A stretch of 11,325 nucleotides of DNA from Desulfobacula sp. (GCA_027858355.1 JAQICW010000235.1:1-11325), one strand, 5' to 3'. Positions 1 to 7,999 are shown, counted from the stretch's first letter. Numbers and translations: made by a program. The notes: generated from the sequence alone by a model not told the origin.

Positions 1-2
1 CC

Positions 3-110
3 TTAATGCGTTAAATCCCGGGGTTTGGGGCTGGCCCCAAATATAATCGGGCAAACTTCCTTTAATTTTTTAGCGATCAAAGGCATCATAACGTCAACCA
101 ACTTATTCAT
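3..110 (-). other. Small unidentified reverse-strand ORF, possibly the remnant of a mobile-element gene
   Basis: A 35-codon reverse-strand frame runs from an ATG at 110-108 to a TAA at 5-3, with a TGA directly before the ATG. The middle is basic and hydrophobic (PLIAKKLKEV) and the end is rich in Pro and Arg. I do not recognise it. It fills the stretch that replaces the missing front of the pyruvate kinase gene, so it may be the end of a transposase or other inserted gene. It may equally be a chance frame: no clear ribosome-binding site precedes it. Confidence 0.2.
24..41. repeat. GC-rich perfect palindrome (TTTGGGGC-TG-GCCCCAAA)
   Basis: Two 8-base arms pair perfectly around a central TG. 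It sits in a locally GC-rich patch (CCCGGGG just before it) inside otherwise AT-rich sequence. It could be a transcription-terminator hairpin, an insertion-sequence end or an intergenic palindromic repeat. It lies in the stretch that does not belong to pyruvate kinase. Confidence 0.45.
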
Positions 111-116
111 TCAAAC

Positions 117-1280
117 ACCATACGAATTAAAGGCGCTCCTGAAGAAAAATCCAAAGGTAAGGTGATCTGTGTCTCCTATAAGGATTTTGTCAAGGATGTT
201 CCCGTTGGCAGTTCCATAATGATTGATGATGGAACCATTGCTCTTGCCGTTATGGATAAGGATGACAAGTATTTATCCTGCCATGTGGAAAATGATGGGG
301 TGATCAATGCCAGAAAAAGTATCAACATTCCGTCTGTTCATGTGAAACTTCCGGCTTTGAGTAAGAAAGATATAGGCTTTATTGAATTTGCTGCTGATAA
401 TGATCTGGATTTTATTGCCCATTCTTTTGTGAGAAATAAAGATGATGTCCTGGCCGTTCAAAAAATTTTGAATAAAAAAAAATCTTTCATAAAAATTATA
501 GCAAAAATTGAAAACTCCCAGGGAGTTGAAAATTTGTCTGAGATTCTTGATCATGTTTATGGGGTTATGATTGCAAGGGGGGACTTGGCAGTTGAAATAC
601 CCACAGAGCAGATCCCGTTGATCCAGAAACAAATTATCAGGACCTGTATTGAAAAAAGAAAGCCCGTGATTGTTGCCACCCAGATGTTGCATTCCATGAT
701 CCAATCACCCAGACCCACAAGGGCAGAGGTGTCAGATGTCGCCAATGCCTGCCTGGATCATGCAGATGCCCTCATGCTTTCAGGAGAAACAGCCAGTGGA
801 AAATATCCTGAAGTGGCTGTCAGAACCATGGCAAAAATTGCCCAGGAAGTTGAGGACAAAACCAGCAGTTATATGAATGTTCCTTATACCCTTGAAAATA
901 AAATCACGGCCTATCTTGCCAAGTCAGCTGTTAAAGCTTCTCTAAGGCTGAACACAAAAGCCATTGTGGCGGATTCTTTAACCGGAGATTCGATTCGTGC
1001 ACTGTCTGCATACAGGGGAGACAACCCCATATATGGTCAGATATATGACCAACGGGTTATGCGCCAATTGTCTCTGTCCTTTGGGGTGTTTGCGGACTAC
1101 ATACCAATGGATATCACAAGTCAGGACTCCTTAAATAAGTCCATATGCCTGTTATTAAATGATAAACAATTTAAAGAGGATGACTTGATCATTGTTCTTG
1201 CAGGAAGTTTTGGCATTAAGCAGGGAACATCTTATATTGAGATCAGCACGGCAGATAATTTCAAAAAAAAATGTATTTAG
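117..1280 (+). pseudogene. pyk: Pyruvate kinase, 5'-truncated (domain B onward)
   Basis: Pyruvate kinase transfers phosphate from phosphoenolpyruvate to ADP, the last step of glycolysis. Numbered from the GTG at 162 (372 residues), the sequence shows the B-domain entry (VSYKDFVKDVPVGS, IDDG), the active-site strand IIAKIEN (K115, E117), MIARGDLAVEIP (D141), the ATQM segment with T173, the SPRPTRAEVSDVANA signature and a complete C-terminal domain. The family is usually about 470-480 residues. The first ~85-100 residues, carrying the Arg/Asn/Ser/Asp residues that bind phosphate and K+, are missing. Family-like sequence continues in frame upstream of the GTG (IRIKGAPEEKSKG) to about base 117, then stops matching, and an in-frame TAA lies at 63-65. 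GTG 162 is therefore probably not a true start. The gene converges on lipA with an 18-bp gap. Without its N-terminal part the protein should be inactive, so I call it a pseudogene. Confidence 0.75.
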
Positions 1281-1298
1281 TGCCTGTTCAAACACTAC

Positions 1299-2162
1299 TT
1301 AAGAATCAAATAAATTCTGAGCATTATAAGAGCTTCGAACAAAAGGTCCTGCTGCTATTTTTTTAAATCCAATTTGTCTGGCTTTTTTTTCCAGCTGCTC
1401 AAATTCATCTGGAGAATAATATTTTTGAACTTTTAGATGGGCTTTTGTGGGCTGAAGATATTGACCAAGGGTTATAATTTCACAGCCGTAATGAAAAAGA
1501 TCCTTCATGGTTTGTTCAAGCTCTTTAATGGTTTCCCCTAAGCCCACCATGATCCCGGATTTGACAGGCATTGAAGCATTAATGGCTTTTGCATTCTTGA
1601 AAAGATCAAGGGACTGCTGATAGTTGGCCTCGGGTCTGGCTATTGAGTAAAGCGATGGAACCGTCTCAATATTGTGGTTCAGAACATCCGGGTTTGCACA
1701 TACAACTTTCTTCAAAGCCTCTATATTCCCCTGGAAATCAGGAATCAAGACCTCAACTTTGGGATCATCGGGCAGGGTGGTTTTAATGGCTTTTATGGTA
1801 TCGGCAAAATGGGAAGCTCCGCCATCTTCAAGGTCATCTCGAGTAACAGAGGTCACCACCACATATTTTAAGTTTAAATCAAGGGCTGCTTTGGCAACTC
1901 TCATGGGTTCATCAGGATCAAGGGGCAGGGCAGGGGCAAAACTAACATTGCAGAATCTGCAGTTACGTGTGCAAATGGAGCCTAAAATCATAAAGGTGGA
2001 TGTGTTTTTGGAAAAACATTCAAACATATTGGGGCAGTTTGCTTCCTGGCAGACAGTGTGCAGGCCGGAATTTGAAAGAAGGTTTCTTACCCGTTGATAA
2101 TCCCCGCCTTTGGGAAGTTTTTTTTTAAGCCACGACGGCTTTTGTTTTATTTTTATATGCAT
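1299..2162 (-). CDS. lipA: Lipoyl synthase LipA (radical SAM)
   Basis: LipA inserts two sulfur atoms at C6 and C8 of the octanoyl chain on a lipoyl-domain lysine, here presumably GcvH. Counting from the ATG at 2162 (287 residues), the auxiliary 4Fe-4S cluster motif C-x4-C-x5-C is C38, C43 and C49, the radical SAM motif CTRNCRFC is C64, C68 and C71, and the C-terminal RSSYNA motif that supplies the serine cluster ligand is at 276-281. Length is normal. A longer form starts at ATG 2174. I prefer 2162 because GGTGGG lies four bases before it and the family N-terminus (basic run, then KPSWLKKKLP) begins there, but neither site has a strong ribosome-binding site. It is the last gene of the gcv transcription unit, downstream of lipB, and it converges with the pyruvate kinase remnant. 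I see no convincing terminator in the 18-bp gap. Confidence 0.96.
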   Translation of the reverse strand: MHIKIKQKPSWLKKKLPKGGDYQRVRNLLSNSGLHTVCQEANCPNMFECFSKNTSTFMILGSICTRNCRFCNVSFAPALPLDPDEPMRVAKAALDLNLKYVVVTSVTRDDLEDGGASHFADTIKAIKTTLPDDPKVEVLIPDFQGNIEALKKVVCANPDVLNHNIETVPSLYSIARPEANYQQSLDLFKNAKAINASMPVKSGIMVGLGETIKELEQTMKDLFHYGCEIITLGQYLQPTKAHLKVQKYYSPDEFEQLEKKARQIGFKKIAAGPFVRSSYNAQNLFDS

Positions 2163-2184
2163 CGTTCCCACCATTTTTCAATCA

Positions 2185-2220
2185 GGCTAAAATCCTGGCT
2201 AAAATCCTGGTTAAAATCCA
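2185..2220. repeat. Tandem 12-bp repeat, three copies, between lipB and lipA
   Basis: On the + strand the unit GGCTAAAATCCT occurs at 2185-2196 and 2197-2208 exactly, and at 2209-2220 as GGTTAAAATCCA. A degraded fourth copy (GAATAAAATT) follows to 2230, touching the lipB stop codon. The array fills most of the 54-66 bp between lipB and lipA, so it lies in the translation-initiation region of lipA. On the mRNA each copy reads CAGGATTTTAGC, with a weakly Shine-Dalgarno-like AGGAT. Confidence 0.85.
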
Positions 2221-2228
2221 GAATAAAA

Positions 2229-2972
2229 TTAATTTATAATCAAATCGTCGGCCCTGGTGGCAGATTTCAGCTCTGTTTTTTTATAGTTAAATACAGATGA
2301 AAAATGTTTTAAAAAACCAGTCTTTATCTGGTCCATTGAAATAGTATAATCCTTTGAGCTGGAACCTGATTCAGATTTGGCCATTTCTTTTTTAATGGAG
2401 GTTATGGAAACATTGGCAAGGCCACAGGGGTTGATCCATGAAAAGGGTTCAAGATCAGTATTGATATTCATGGCAAGACCATGAAAGGATATTCCTTTCT
2501 TGATTGAAATACCCACACTGCCGATTTTTGAATTTTTCACCCATATGCCATGATTTCTTTCGTCTCTGTCTGCATCAATGCCAAAATCTGCGGCTGTTTG
2601 TTTCATGATCTCTTCAAGGCCATGGACAAAATCCTTTACACCTATTTTGTTTTTTTCAAGATCAACAATGGGGTACATTACTGCCTGACCAGGGCCATGA
2701 TAAGTGATATTCCCCACTCGATCCGTTTGAACAACATCAATGCCTTTGGAGTTTAAGAACTCTTTTGAAACACTTAAATTTTCTTCCCCGCCTCTTTTTC
2801 CAAGGGTGAAAACAGATGGGTGCTCAACAAAAAAAATTTGAACCTCAACAAGACCTCTGTCGATCTTGGCGTTTAAAGTTTGAATCTGAAGATCAAGCGC
2901 TCTTTTGTATTCTAAAATATTAAGATCTATAAATACACAAGAGCGCTTTTTTTTATTTAACCTCTCAGACAT
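2229..2972 (-). CDS. lipB: Octanoyl-ACP:protein octanoyltransferase LipB
   Basis: LipB moves octanoate from acyl carrier protein to the lipoyl-domain lysine, the step before LipA. The 247 residues contain LGKRGGEENL (57-66), YHGPGQAVMYPIVDL (91-105), KIGSVGIS with catalytic lysine K149, FHGLAMNIN (163-171) and NPCG with the acyl-accepting cysteine C183. The protein is somewhat longer than the usual ~210-230 residues. The extra length is a basic N-terminus and a Ser/Lys-rich stretch after the active site (about 195-205). The ATG at 2972 lies inside the end of gcvPB, a 16-bp overlap, which implies translational coupling. No strong ribosome-binding site precedes it. The stop abuts the tandem repeat before lipA. 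Confidence 0.95.
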   Translation of the reverse strand: MSERLNKKKRSCVFIDLNILEYKRALDLQIQTLNAKIDRGLVEVQIFFVEHPSVFTLGKRGGEENLSVSKEFLNSKGIDVVQTDRVGNITYHGPGQAVMYPIVDLEKNKIGVKDFVHGLEEIMKQTAADFGIDADRDERNHGIWVKNSKIGSVGISIKKGISFHGLAMNINTDLEPFSWINPCGLANVSITSIKKEMAKSESGSSSKDYTISMDQIKTGFLKHFSSVFNYKKTELKSATRADDLIIN

Positions 2973-4414
2973 GGCTTTCTTGCTGCTGCAACTTCATCAA
3001 GCCGCGTGACTTTTGTCATAAACGGTGCTTTTTTAAGCTTTTCAGGATCTTCACTTGCCTCTCCGGCAATGGCTTTTACGGCATCAATAAATTGATCAAT
3101 ATCCTCTTTTGACTCGGTTTCTGTAGGTTCTACCATAAATGCTCCATCCACAACCAGGGGGAAGTAAACAGTGGGTGGATGAAACCCGTAATCCAGAAGC
3201 CGTTTTGCCATATCCATGGTGGTGATGTGATATTCTTTTTGAAATTCATCATTAAATACACATTCGTGCATGCATGGCAAATCATAGGGAAGATTCAGAG
3301 TGCCTTTCAGGCTTTCCTTGACATAATTGGCATTAAGGACAGCTAATTTACTGGCATCTGTAAGTCCTTTAGCGCCCATGGAAAGGATATAGGCATAGGC
3401 CCTTACCATGATACCAAAATGTCCGTAAAATGTATGAATCCTGCCCATAGTATCAGGAAAATCTGTAACAAGTTTATAGGAATCCAGCTCTTTTACAATC
3501 CTTGGTATTGGTAAAAATGGTTCAAGGGCTTTGCCAACAGCAACAGGCCCTGATCCCGGGCCACCACCGCCATGGGGCGTGGAAAATGTTTTGTGAAGAT
3601 TTAAATGAAGAACATCAATGCCGATATCGCCGGGCTTGACAATACCCATAATGGCATTCATGTTGGCGCCATCCCCATAGACAAGCCCGCCTTTTGAGTG
3701 GACAATCTCAGCAATCTCTTTGATATTGGCTTCAAAAAGTCCCAGGGTATTGGGATTGGTCACCATGATACCAGCTGTATCTTCATCCATTATGGCTGCA
3801 ATGGTTTCAGGTTCAAGGATTCCCTTTTTTCCTGATTTGATGTTGACGGGGGTATAGCCACAAAGGGCTGCACTGGCTGGATTTGTGCCATGTGCTGTAT
3901 CCGGTATAATAATCTTGGAACGCTGCTTTCCTTTTTTTGCAAAGTATGCATGAATCATGAGCATACCGGCAAGTTCGCCGTGGGCACCGGCAGCAGGTTG
4001 AAGGGTGACAGCATTAAAACCAGTTATTTGGGCAAGATATTGCTCAAGATTATACATTAGTTTTAATGCACCTTGAGAAGATTCATCCCCTGATAATGGA
4101 TGAGCACTGGCAAATCCCTGTAGGGCAGCCTGAACTTCATTGGTTTTAGGATTGTATTTCATGGTGCAGGAGCCCAGAGGGTACATACCGGAATCTACTC
4201 CAAAATTCCATTGGGAAAGCCGGGTATAATGTCGTACCACATCCAGTTCGGAAAGTTGGGGAAGTTGGGGGGCATCACCTGTCAGGTTTTCATCAAGGGG
4301 TGCTCTTTCAACATCAGACTTTGGCAGGGACATGGCACACCTCCCGTCACAACTTTTGTCCCAAAGCAGTGGTTCATTAAAAATAAGACCGCTTGTTCCA
4401 GGTTGCTGATTCAT
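2957..4414 (-). CDS. gcvPB: Glycine dehydrogenase (decarboxylating) subunit 2, GcvPB
   Basis: This is the PLP-binding half of the two-subunit P-protein, which decarboxylates glycine and loads the aminomethyl group onto lipoyl-GcvH. In 485 residues I see the N-terminal MYPLGSCTMKYNPK motif (77-90), DTAHGTNPAS (172-181), the PLP-phosphate region around YGDGANMNA (246-254) and the Schiff-base lysine K275 in LNLHKTFSTPHGGGGPG. Length is normal for bacterial GcvPB. The ATG at 4414-4412 overlaps the gcvPA stop by one base (TAATG) and is served by a strong AAAGGAGGT inside the gcvPA end, which fits matched synthesis of the two subunits. Its 3' end overlaps lipB by 16 bp. Confidence 0.97.
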   Translation of the reverse strand: MNQQPGTSGLIFNEPLLWDKSCDGRCAMSLPKSDVERAPLDENLTGDAPQLPQLSELDVVRHYTRLSQWNFGVDSGMYPLGSCTMKYNPKTNEVQAALQGFASAHPLSGDESSQGALKLMYNLEQYLAQITGFNAVTLQPAAGAHGELAGMLMIHAYFAKKGKQRSKIIIPDTAHGTNPASAALCGYTPVNIKSGKKGILEPETIAAIMDEDTAGIMVTNPNTLGLFEANIKEIAEIVHSKGGLVYGDGANMNAIMGIVKPGDIGIDVLHLNLHKTFSTPHGGGGPGSGPVAVGKALEPFLPIPRIVKELDSYKLVTDFPDTMGRIHTFYGHFGIMVRAYAYILSMGAKGLTDASKLAVLNANYVKESLKGTLNLPYDLPCMHECVFNDEFQKEYHITTMDMAKRLLDYGFHPPTVYFPLVVDGAFMVEPTETESKEDIDQFIDAVKAIAGEASEDPEKLKKAPFMTKVTRLDEVAAARKPCLRG

Positions 4415-5748
4415 TATTGTACCTCCTTTGCCAATTGATCAATGTCTTTTTTTGAGATAGTTTCTGTTGAACAAAACAGATAATGATGTTTGAGTTCAGG
4501 ATAGAATTTATCAAGACATATTCCCGCAAATGTACATTTATCATTAATCAAGGCTGCTCTTTTTTGTTCAAACCCGGCAGGGGCTTTCATAAGAAATTCA
4601 TTAAAAAAAGGTGTGTCAAAAACGGATTCAAAGCCTGCCTTTTCAAGGCTTGATTTCAGATATACAGCTTTATCATGGTTTTGCCGGGCAATTTCCCTGA
4701 TACCGATCTTACCCACCGTGGCAAGGTAAACAGCAGCAGTCATGGCGTTAAGCCCATTATTGGAACAGATATTTGAAGAGGCTTTTTCTCGTCTGATATG
4801 CTGTTCTCTTGTGGCAAGGGTTAAAACAAAACCATCAGCACCATTCGCATCCTTGGTTTTTCCGATTAAACGACCGGGAAGATTCCTCATCTGCTTTTTG
4901 GTTCCGGCAAGTAATCCCAAGCCCGGGCCGCCAAAGGATTTGGCAATGCCGAGACTCTGACCTTCACCAGCAACCAGATCAGCACCAAAACTACCTGGAT
5001 TTTTTAAAAGACCAAAAGCCAGTGCTTCCGTAAAAGAGGTTATAAACAAAACCTTTTTGGCATCTGCAACCGCTTTGAAGGCAGATAAATCTTCAATATT
5101 ACCGAAAAAATTCGGGGACTGAATCGCAATACCTGCAATATCATCCATGGCTTCAAGAGCCTTTACATCTGTAAGACCCTCGTTTGTATAAGGTATCTCA
5201 ACAATTTCATAACCTGAAGGGCTGATATAGGTATTAATGATCTGTCTGTGACTTGGATGGATAAGAACGGATACCGCAATTTTATTAGCTTTTTTGTTTT
5301 GTCTTAATGCAATCAGGCAGGCTTCTGAAAGGGCAGTTCCGCAATCATAATGGGATGCTGTGGCAATATCCATTCCTAAAAGCTCTGTCACCATGGTCTG
5401 GAATTCATAAATACCCTGCAAGGTTCCCTGGCTGACTTCCGGCTGATAGGGGGTATAGGCTGTCATAAATTCTGATCTTGAAATCAGATAGGGGATAATG
5501 GCAGGAATATAATGATCATAACTGCCGGCACCCATAAAGCATTTGTAATTTTTACAGGCGATATTCAAAGAAGCAAGCTCTTCCATGTGGGCATTAAGTT
5601 CCCACTCTGACAAGTTTTGTGGAAGGTCAAGACTATTTGTTATTTTTAGATTCTCTGGTATACAATTGAACAGATCATCCAGAGTCTCCTGTCCTGCGAC
5701 CTTGAGCATACTTTTAATATCTTCTTTGGTATGGGGAAGATAACGCAT
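4414..5748 (-). CDS. gcvPA: Glycine dehydrogenase (decarboxylating) subunit 1, GcvPA
   Basis: GcvPA is the N-terminal-type half of the split P-protein and forms an alpha2beta2 enzyme with GcvPB. The 444 residues start with the typical MRYLPHTKEDIKSML. They contain FMGAGSYDHYIPAIIPYL, EFMTAYTPYQPEVSQGTLQGIYEFQTM and SHYDCGTALSEA in the first 150 residues, and GEGQSLGIAKSFGGPGLGLLA near 260-280. As expected for this subunit, the PLP Schiff-base lysine motif found in GcvPB is absent. Length matches the family. The ATG is preceded by AAGGAT with eight bases of spacing, and this site overlaps the gcvH stop, leaving a 6-bp gap between the genes. The stop overlaps the gcvPB start by one base. Confidence 0.96.
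   Translation of the reverse strand: MRYLPHTKEDIKSMLKVAGQETLDDLFNCIPENLKITNSLDLPQNLSEWELNAHMEELASLNIACKNYKCFMGAGSYDHYIPAIIPYLISRSEFMTAYTPYQPEVSQGTLQGIYEFQTMVTELLGMDIATASHYDCGTALSEACLIALRQNKKANKIAVSVLIHPSHRQIINTYISPSGYEIVEIPYTNEGLTDVKALEAMDDIAGIAIQSPNFFGNIEDLSAFKAVADAKKVLFITSFTEALAFGLLKNPGSFGADLVAGEGQSLGIAKSFGGPGLGLLAGTKKQMRNLPGRLIGKTKDANGADGFVLTLATREQHIRREKASSNICSNNGLNAMTAAVYLATVGKIGIREIARQNHDKAVYLKSSLEKAGFESVFDTPFFNEFLMKAPAGFEQKRAALINDKCTFAGICLDKFYPELKHHYLFCSTETISKKDIDQLAKEVQ
4421..4429 (-). promoter_or_regulatory. Strong ribosome-binding site for gcvPB
   Basis: On the reverse strand AAAGGAGGT lies six bases before the gcvPB ATG, inside the last codons of gcvPA. It is a near-perfect match to the 16S rRNA tail and fixes the gcvPB start at 4414, where the stop and start share one base. 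Confidence 0.85.
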
Positions 5749-5754
5749 GGCATT

Positions 5755-6153
5755 TTATCCTTTCAACATATCAATATATTCATTTTTATCCATAAGATCG
5801 TCAAGTTCGGAAATATCCTCGGATTTTACTTTGATGAGCCACCCATTGTCATAGCAGGATTCATTCACAAGTTCGGGTGCATCCTCAAGCCCCTCATTAA
5901 TCTCCACAATTTCTCCTGAAATTGGGATATAGATTTCCGAAACTGCTTTGACTGATTCTACACTTCCAAATTCATCACCTTTAGAAAATGTATCCCCTGT
6001 CTCAGGCAGTTCGACAAAAACGATTTCCCCAAGCTGGTCCTGGGCATAATCATTGATCCCAATGGTTACAATGTCACCGGAAAGCTTTGCCCATTCATGG
6101 CTTTTTGTATATTTTACATCACCCGGCAAGTTAAGATCATTAATCTCTTTCAT
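5755..6153 (-). CDS. gcvH: Glycine cleavage system H protein
   Basis: GcvH is the small lipoyl-bearing shuttle that carries the aminomethyl and dihydrolipoyl intermediates between P, T and L proteins. The 132 residues show KYTKSHEWAKL near the start, GINDYAQDQLGEIVFVELPE in the middle, and the lipoylation site SVESVKA with K69. A longer frame opens at TTG 6165. I chose ATG 6153 because GGAGG (6159-6163) ends five bases before it and the family-like N-terminus begins there. It lies 22 bp after gcvT and 6 bp before gcvPA. It is the evident local substrate for the downstream lipB and lipA products. Confidence 0.97.
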   Translation of the reverse strand: MKEINDLNLPGDVKYTKSHEWAKLSGDIVTIGINDYAQDQLGEIVFVELPETGDTFSKGDEFGSVESVKAVSEIYIPISGEIVEINEGLEDAPELVNESCYDNGWLIKVKSEDISELDDLMDKNEYIDMLKG

Positions 6154-6158
6154 AAAAA

Positions 6159-6163
6159 CCTCC
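6159..6163 (-). promoter_or_regulatory. Ribosome-binding site that decides the gcvH start
   Basis: GGAGG on the reverse strand is followed by five T residues and the ATG at 6153. It rules out the in-frame TTG at 6165, which would place this motif inside the coding region. Confidence 0.8.
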
Positions 6164-6175
6164 AAATATTAATTG

Positions 6176-7426
6176 TTAAATAAAGTTATCTATTTTTTTC
6201 CTGGCAGTTCTGTCAGGTCTTATATCTGTCACAATGGTTGCAGTTATACTTCTTTTGCCTTCTTTAAGTGTCAATATCGTGCCAGGTGCAAGTTTTTTTG
6301 AAACCATTACAAAACCACAACTAATACCCTTTATTTTTAAGTCCTGGGGAAGATTTTTTGAGCCAATGCTTACAATATCCCCATTGTGCCAGCTAATCCC
6401 CATATCCGTGGCACAGGTCAGCACTTTGCCAACCACTTTTCCTGATTCATCTATTACCTGGGTATTTTCTCCCGCAGAAACTTTTCTTAAAGAATCGCCT
6501 ACAAATGGATAAATAAATGAATTGTCTTTGTCTGTTAAAAGGGCATCTGCCCCAAGAAATTTTTTTGTGAAATCTGTTTTTTCTTTGTTATAGGGCAGGG
6601 CAAAATCCCAAGGATGGTTTAAGAATTTCCAGTCTCCAATGTCCTGGTGGGAAAGCGGCAGACAGGCACCGGCCCTTAGAGAGTCCCTGGCTCCCAAACC
6701 ACATGCAGCAATGCCATAGTCGTTGCCGGCAGATAAAACATCTTTCCAGAGCTTAACAATGCATTGCGGGTCAAGGAAGATCTCAAATCCAAATTCGCCT
6801 GTATATCCGGATCTTGATAACAAAGCGGGAGTTCCGTCCAGCAATTTAACCTCAGATTCACCCAGGGCAGATTCATCAAAATTACCTTTAAATGAAAAAT
6901 AGGGCATTTTAGCAAAAATTATTTCAGGGTTTTGAAGCACTTTGGAAAGAATCCGGGCAGAATTGATACCCTGTATATCCATTTTCCCAACTTTTTTGCT
7001 TAAATCCTCAATGATTACATCCAGACTTGCTTTGTTTGCATCCAGATGCAGGGCAATGGTTGTTCCCATGCCTGCATTGACACAAATCATAAAAAAACTA
7101 GAATTGAATTTATAAACAATGGCATCATCCAGACAATGGCCATTAGTATCCAAAAAGGCGCCATATACACAACGACCATTTTCCAGTGCGCTAATGTCTC
7201 TGGTAAAACAATAATTGATCAAATCAAAAGAGTCATTCCCCGTTACATTGATGCAGGCCATATGACTGGTATCAAATATACCTGCTGATGTTAAAACGGC
7301 AAGGTGCTCATTTTTCACTCCGGTTTTATACCACAGCGGCATGTCAAACCCGCCGAAATTTGCCATATTCGCGCCTTGTGCTTTATGCCAGCCATTTAAA
7401 GGCGTGGTTTCCAGATTGGTAGTCAT
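6176..7426 (-). CDS. gcvT: Aminomethyltransferase (glycine cleavage T protein)
   Basis: GcvT releases ammonia from the aminomethyl group on GcvH and passes the C1 unit to tetrahydrofolate as methylene-THF. The 416 residues contain FGGFDMPLWY (24-33), GIFDTSHMACINVTG (49-63), LDDAIVY (99-105) with the Asp pair matching the folate-site aspartate of E. coli GcvT, SRSGYTGEFGFEI (203-215), GLGARDSLR (242-250) and a C-terminal barrel domain ending in DRTARKK. It is about 50 residues longer than the usual ~365. Directly after GARDSLR it departs from the common pattern, reading PLSHQDIGDWKFLNHPW where classical enzymes carry an L-E-A-G-type helix. The ATG has AAGGAT seven bases upstream. It starts 30 bp after the regulator gene with no separate promoter visible, so it is probably co-transcribed with it. 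Confidence 0.95.
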   Translation of the reverse strand: MTTNLETTPLNGWHKAQGANMANFGGFDMPLWYKTGVKNEHLAVLTSAGIFDTSHMACINVTGNDSFDLINYCFTRDISALENGRCVYGAFLDTNGHCLDDAIVYKFNSSFFMICVNAGMGTTIALHLDANKASLDVIIEDLSKKVGKMDIQGINSARILSKVLQNPEIIFAKMPYFSFKGNFDESALGESEVKLLDGTPALLSRSGYTGEFGFEIFLDPQCIVKLWKDVLSAGNDYGIAACGLGARDSLRAGACLPLSHQDIGDWKFLNHPWDFALPYNKEKTDFTKKFLGADALLTDKDNSFIYPFVGDSLRKVSAGENTQVIDESGKVVGKVLTCATDMGISWHNGDIVSIGSKNLPQDLKIKGISCGFVMVSKKLAPGTILTLKEGKRSITATIVTDIRPDRTARKKIDNFI

Positions 7427-7456
7427 GACAACTATCCTTATTTATATTTGTATAAA

Positions 7457-7900
7457 TTAAAAAATATAGGGAACTTTTAAATTATAGGATTTATAGATAA
7501 CAAAGGTTTCTACAGAGCTGACACCTTTAATTTGTGATATTTCTTCCGTATAAAACTCAAGCAGTCCAAAGCCTTTTTTAAAAAGAATTAATAACAGAAG
7601 ATCATATCTTCCTGTTACAACACATACTGAAATAACGCCTTTGAGTTTACTGATTTCTTCACCTTTTTCAACCAGATTCATCTCTTTCAGCTTTATTCCA
7701 ATGATAACTGCACGGTGACCGGGCAGGGTGGCAGGGTCAACAAGACCGCAAATTTCAAGTACACCCTCTTCCTGGAGCTTATTTACTCTGGACCTCACAG
7801 TATTCTCGGTTATGGCGAGCTTGTCAGCAATCTTTTTAAAGGATTTTTTCCCATGTCTCAATTCTCTGATAATGTCAATGTTAGTATCATCAATCTTCAT
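7457..7900 (-). CDS. Lrp/AsnC-family transcriptional regulator, probable local regulator of the gcv operon
   Basis: This 147-residue protein has the two-part Lrp/AsnC build: an N-terminal winged helix-turn-helix (about 5-50, with recognition region ADKLAITENTVRSRVNKLQEEG) and a C-terminal RAM ligand-binding/oligomerisation domain containing the family's TGRYD motif (96-100). Members bind DNA as dimers to octamers and often sense an amino acid. The first gene of the gcv unit, 30 bp from gcvT, it is the obvious candidate to sense glycine or a related amino acid and to control both itself and the divergent lpdA. That role is inferred from position. The ATG at 7900 is preceded by GAGG. A sigma70-type promoter lies about 60-95 bases upstream. 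Confidence 0.92.
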   Translation of the reverse strand: MKIDDTNIDIIRELRHGKKSFKKIADKLAITENTVRSRVNKLQEEGVLEICGLVDPATLPGHRAVIIGIKLKEMNLVEKGEEISKLKGVISVCVVTGRYDLLLLILFKKGFGLLEFYTEEISQIKGVSSVETFVIYKSYNLKVPYIF

Positions 7901-7967
7901 GGTTTCCTCATTTTCAGCTAAAAGTTTGCAATAAAAATAAAATTAATAATAAAAAAATTGTTATTGA

Positions 7968-7996
7968 AAAATATCTTAGAATGATGGTATTGTCAA
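7968..7996 (-). promoter_or_regulatory. Sigma70-type promoter for the regulator-gcv-lip operon
   Basis: On the reverse strand a perfect -35 TTGACA (7996-7991) is separated by exactly 17 bases from a -10 TATTTT (7973-7968, four of six consensus bases). Transcription would begin near 7960, giving an untranslated leader of about 60 nt before the regulator ATG. Confidence 0.65.
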
Positions 7997-7999
7997 ATA

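Noticed and set aside
273..704. Reverse-strand frame of 143 codons inside the pyruvate kinase remnant
   Set aside because: It is a shadow of the pyk frame. Pyk motifs are continuous in the other strand and this frame resembles nothing.
1281..1310. Possible bidirectional terminator between pyk and lipA
   Set aside because: The gap is 18 bp. The only pairing (AGAAT/ATTCT) is short and AT-rich and lies inside the lipA end.
1672..2097. Open + strand frame of 141 codons over lipA
   Set aside because: It is antisense to lipA, whose cluster cysteines and family motifs are unambiguous. The translation has no recognisable features and no ribosome-binding site.
6154..6165. Extended gcvH start at TTG 6165
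   Set aside because: The Shine-Dalgarno GGAGG would fall inside the coding region. It is correctly spaced for the ATG at 6153.
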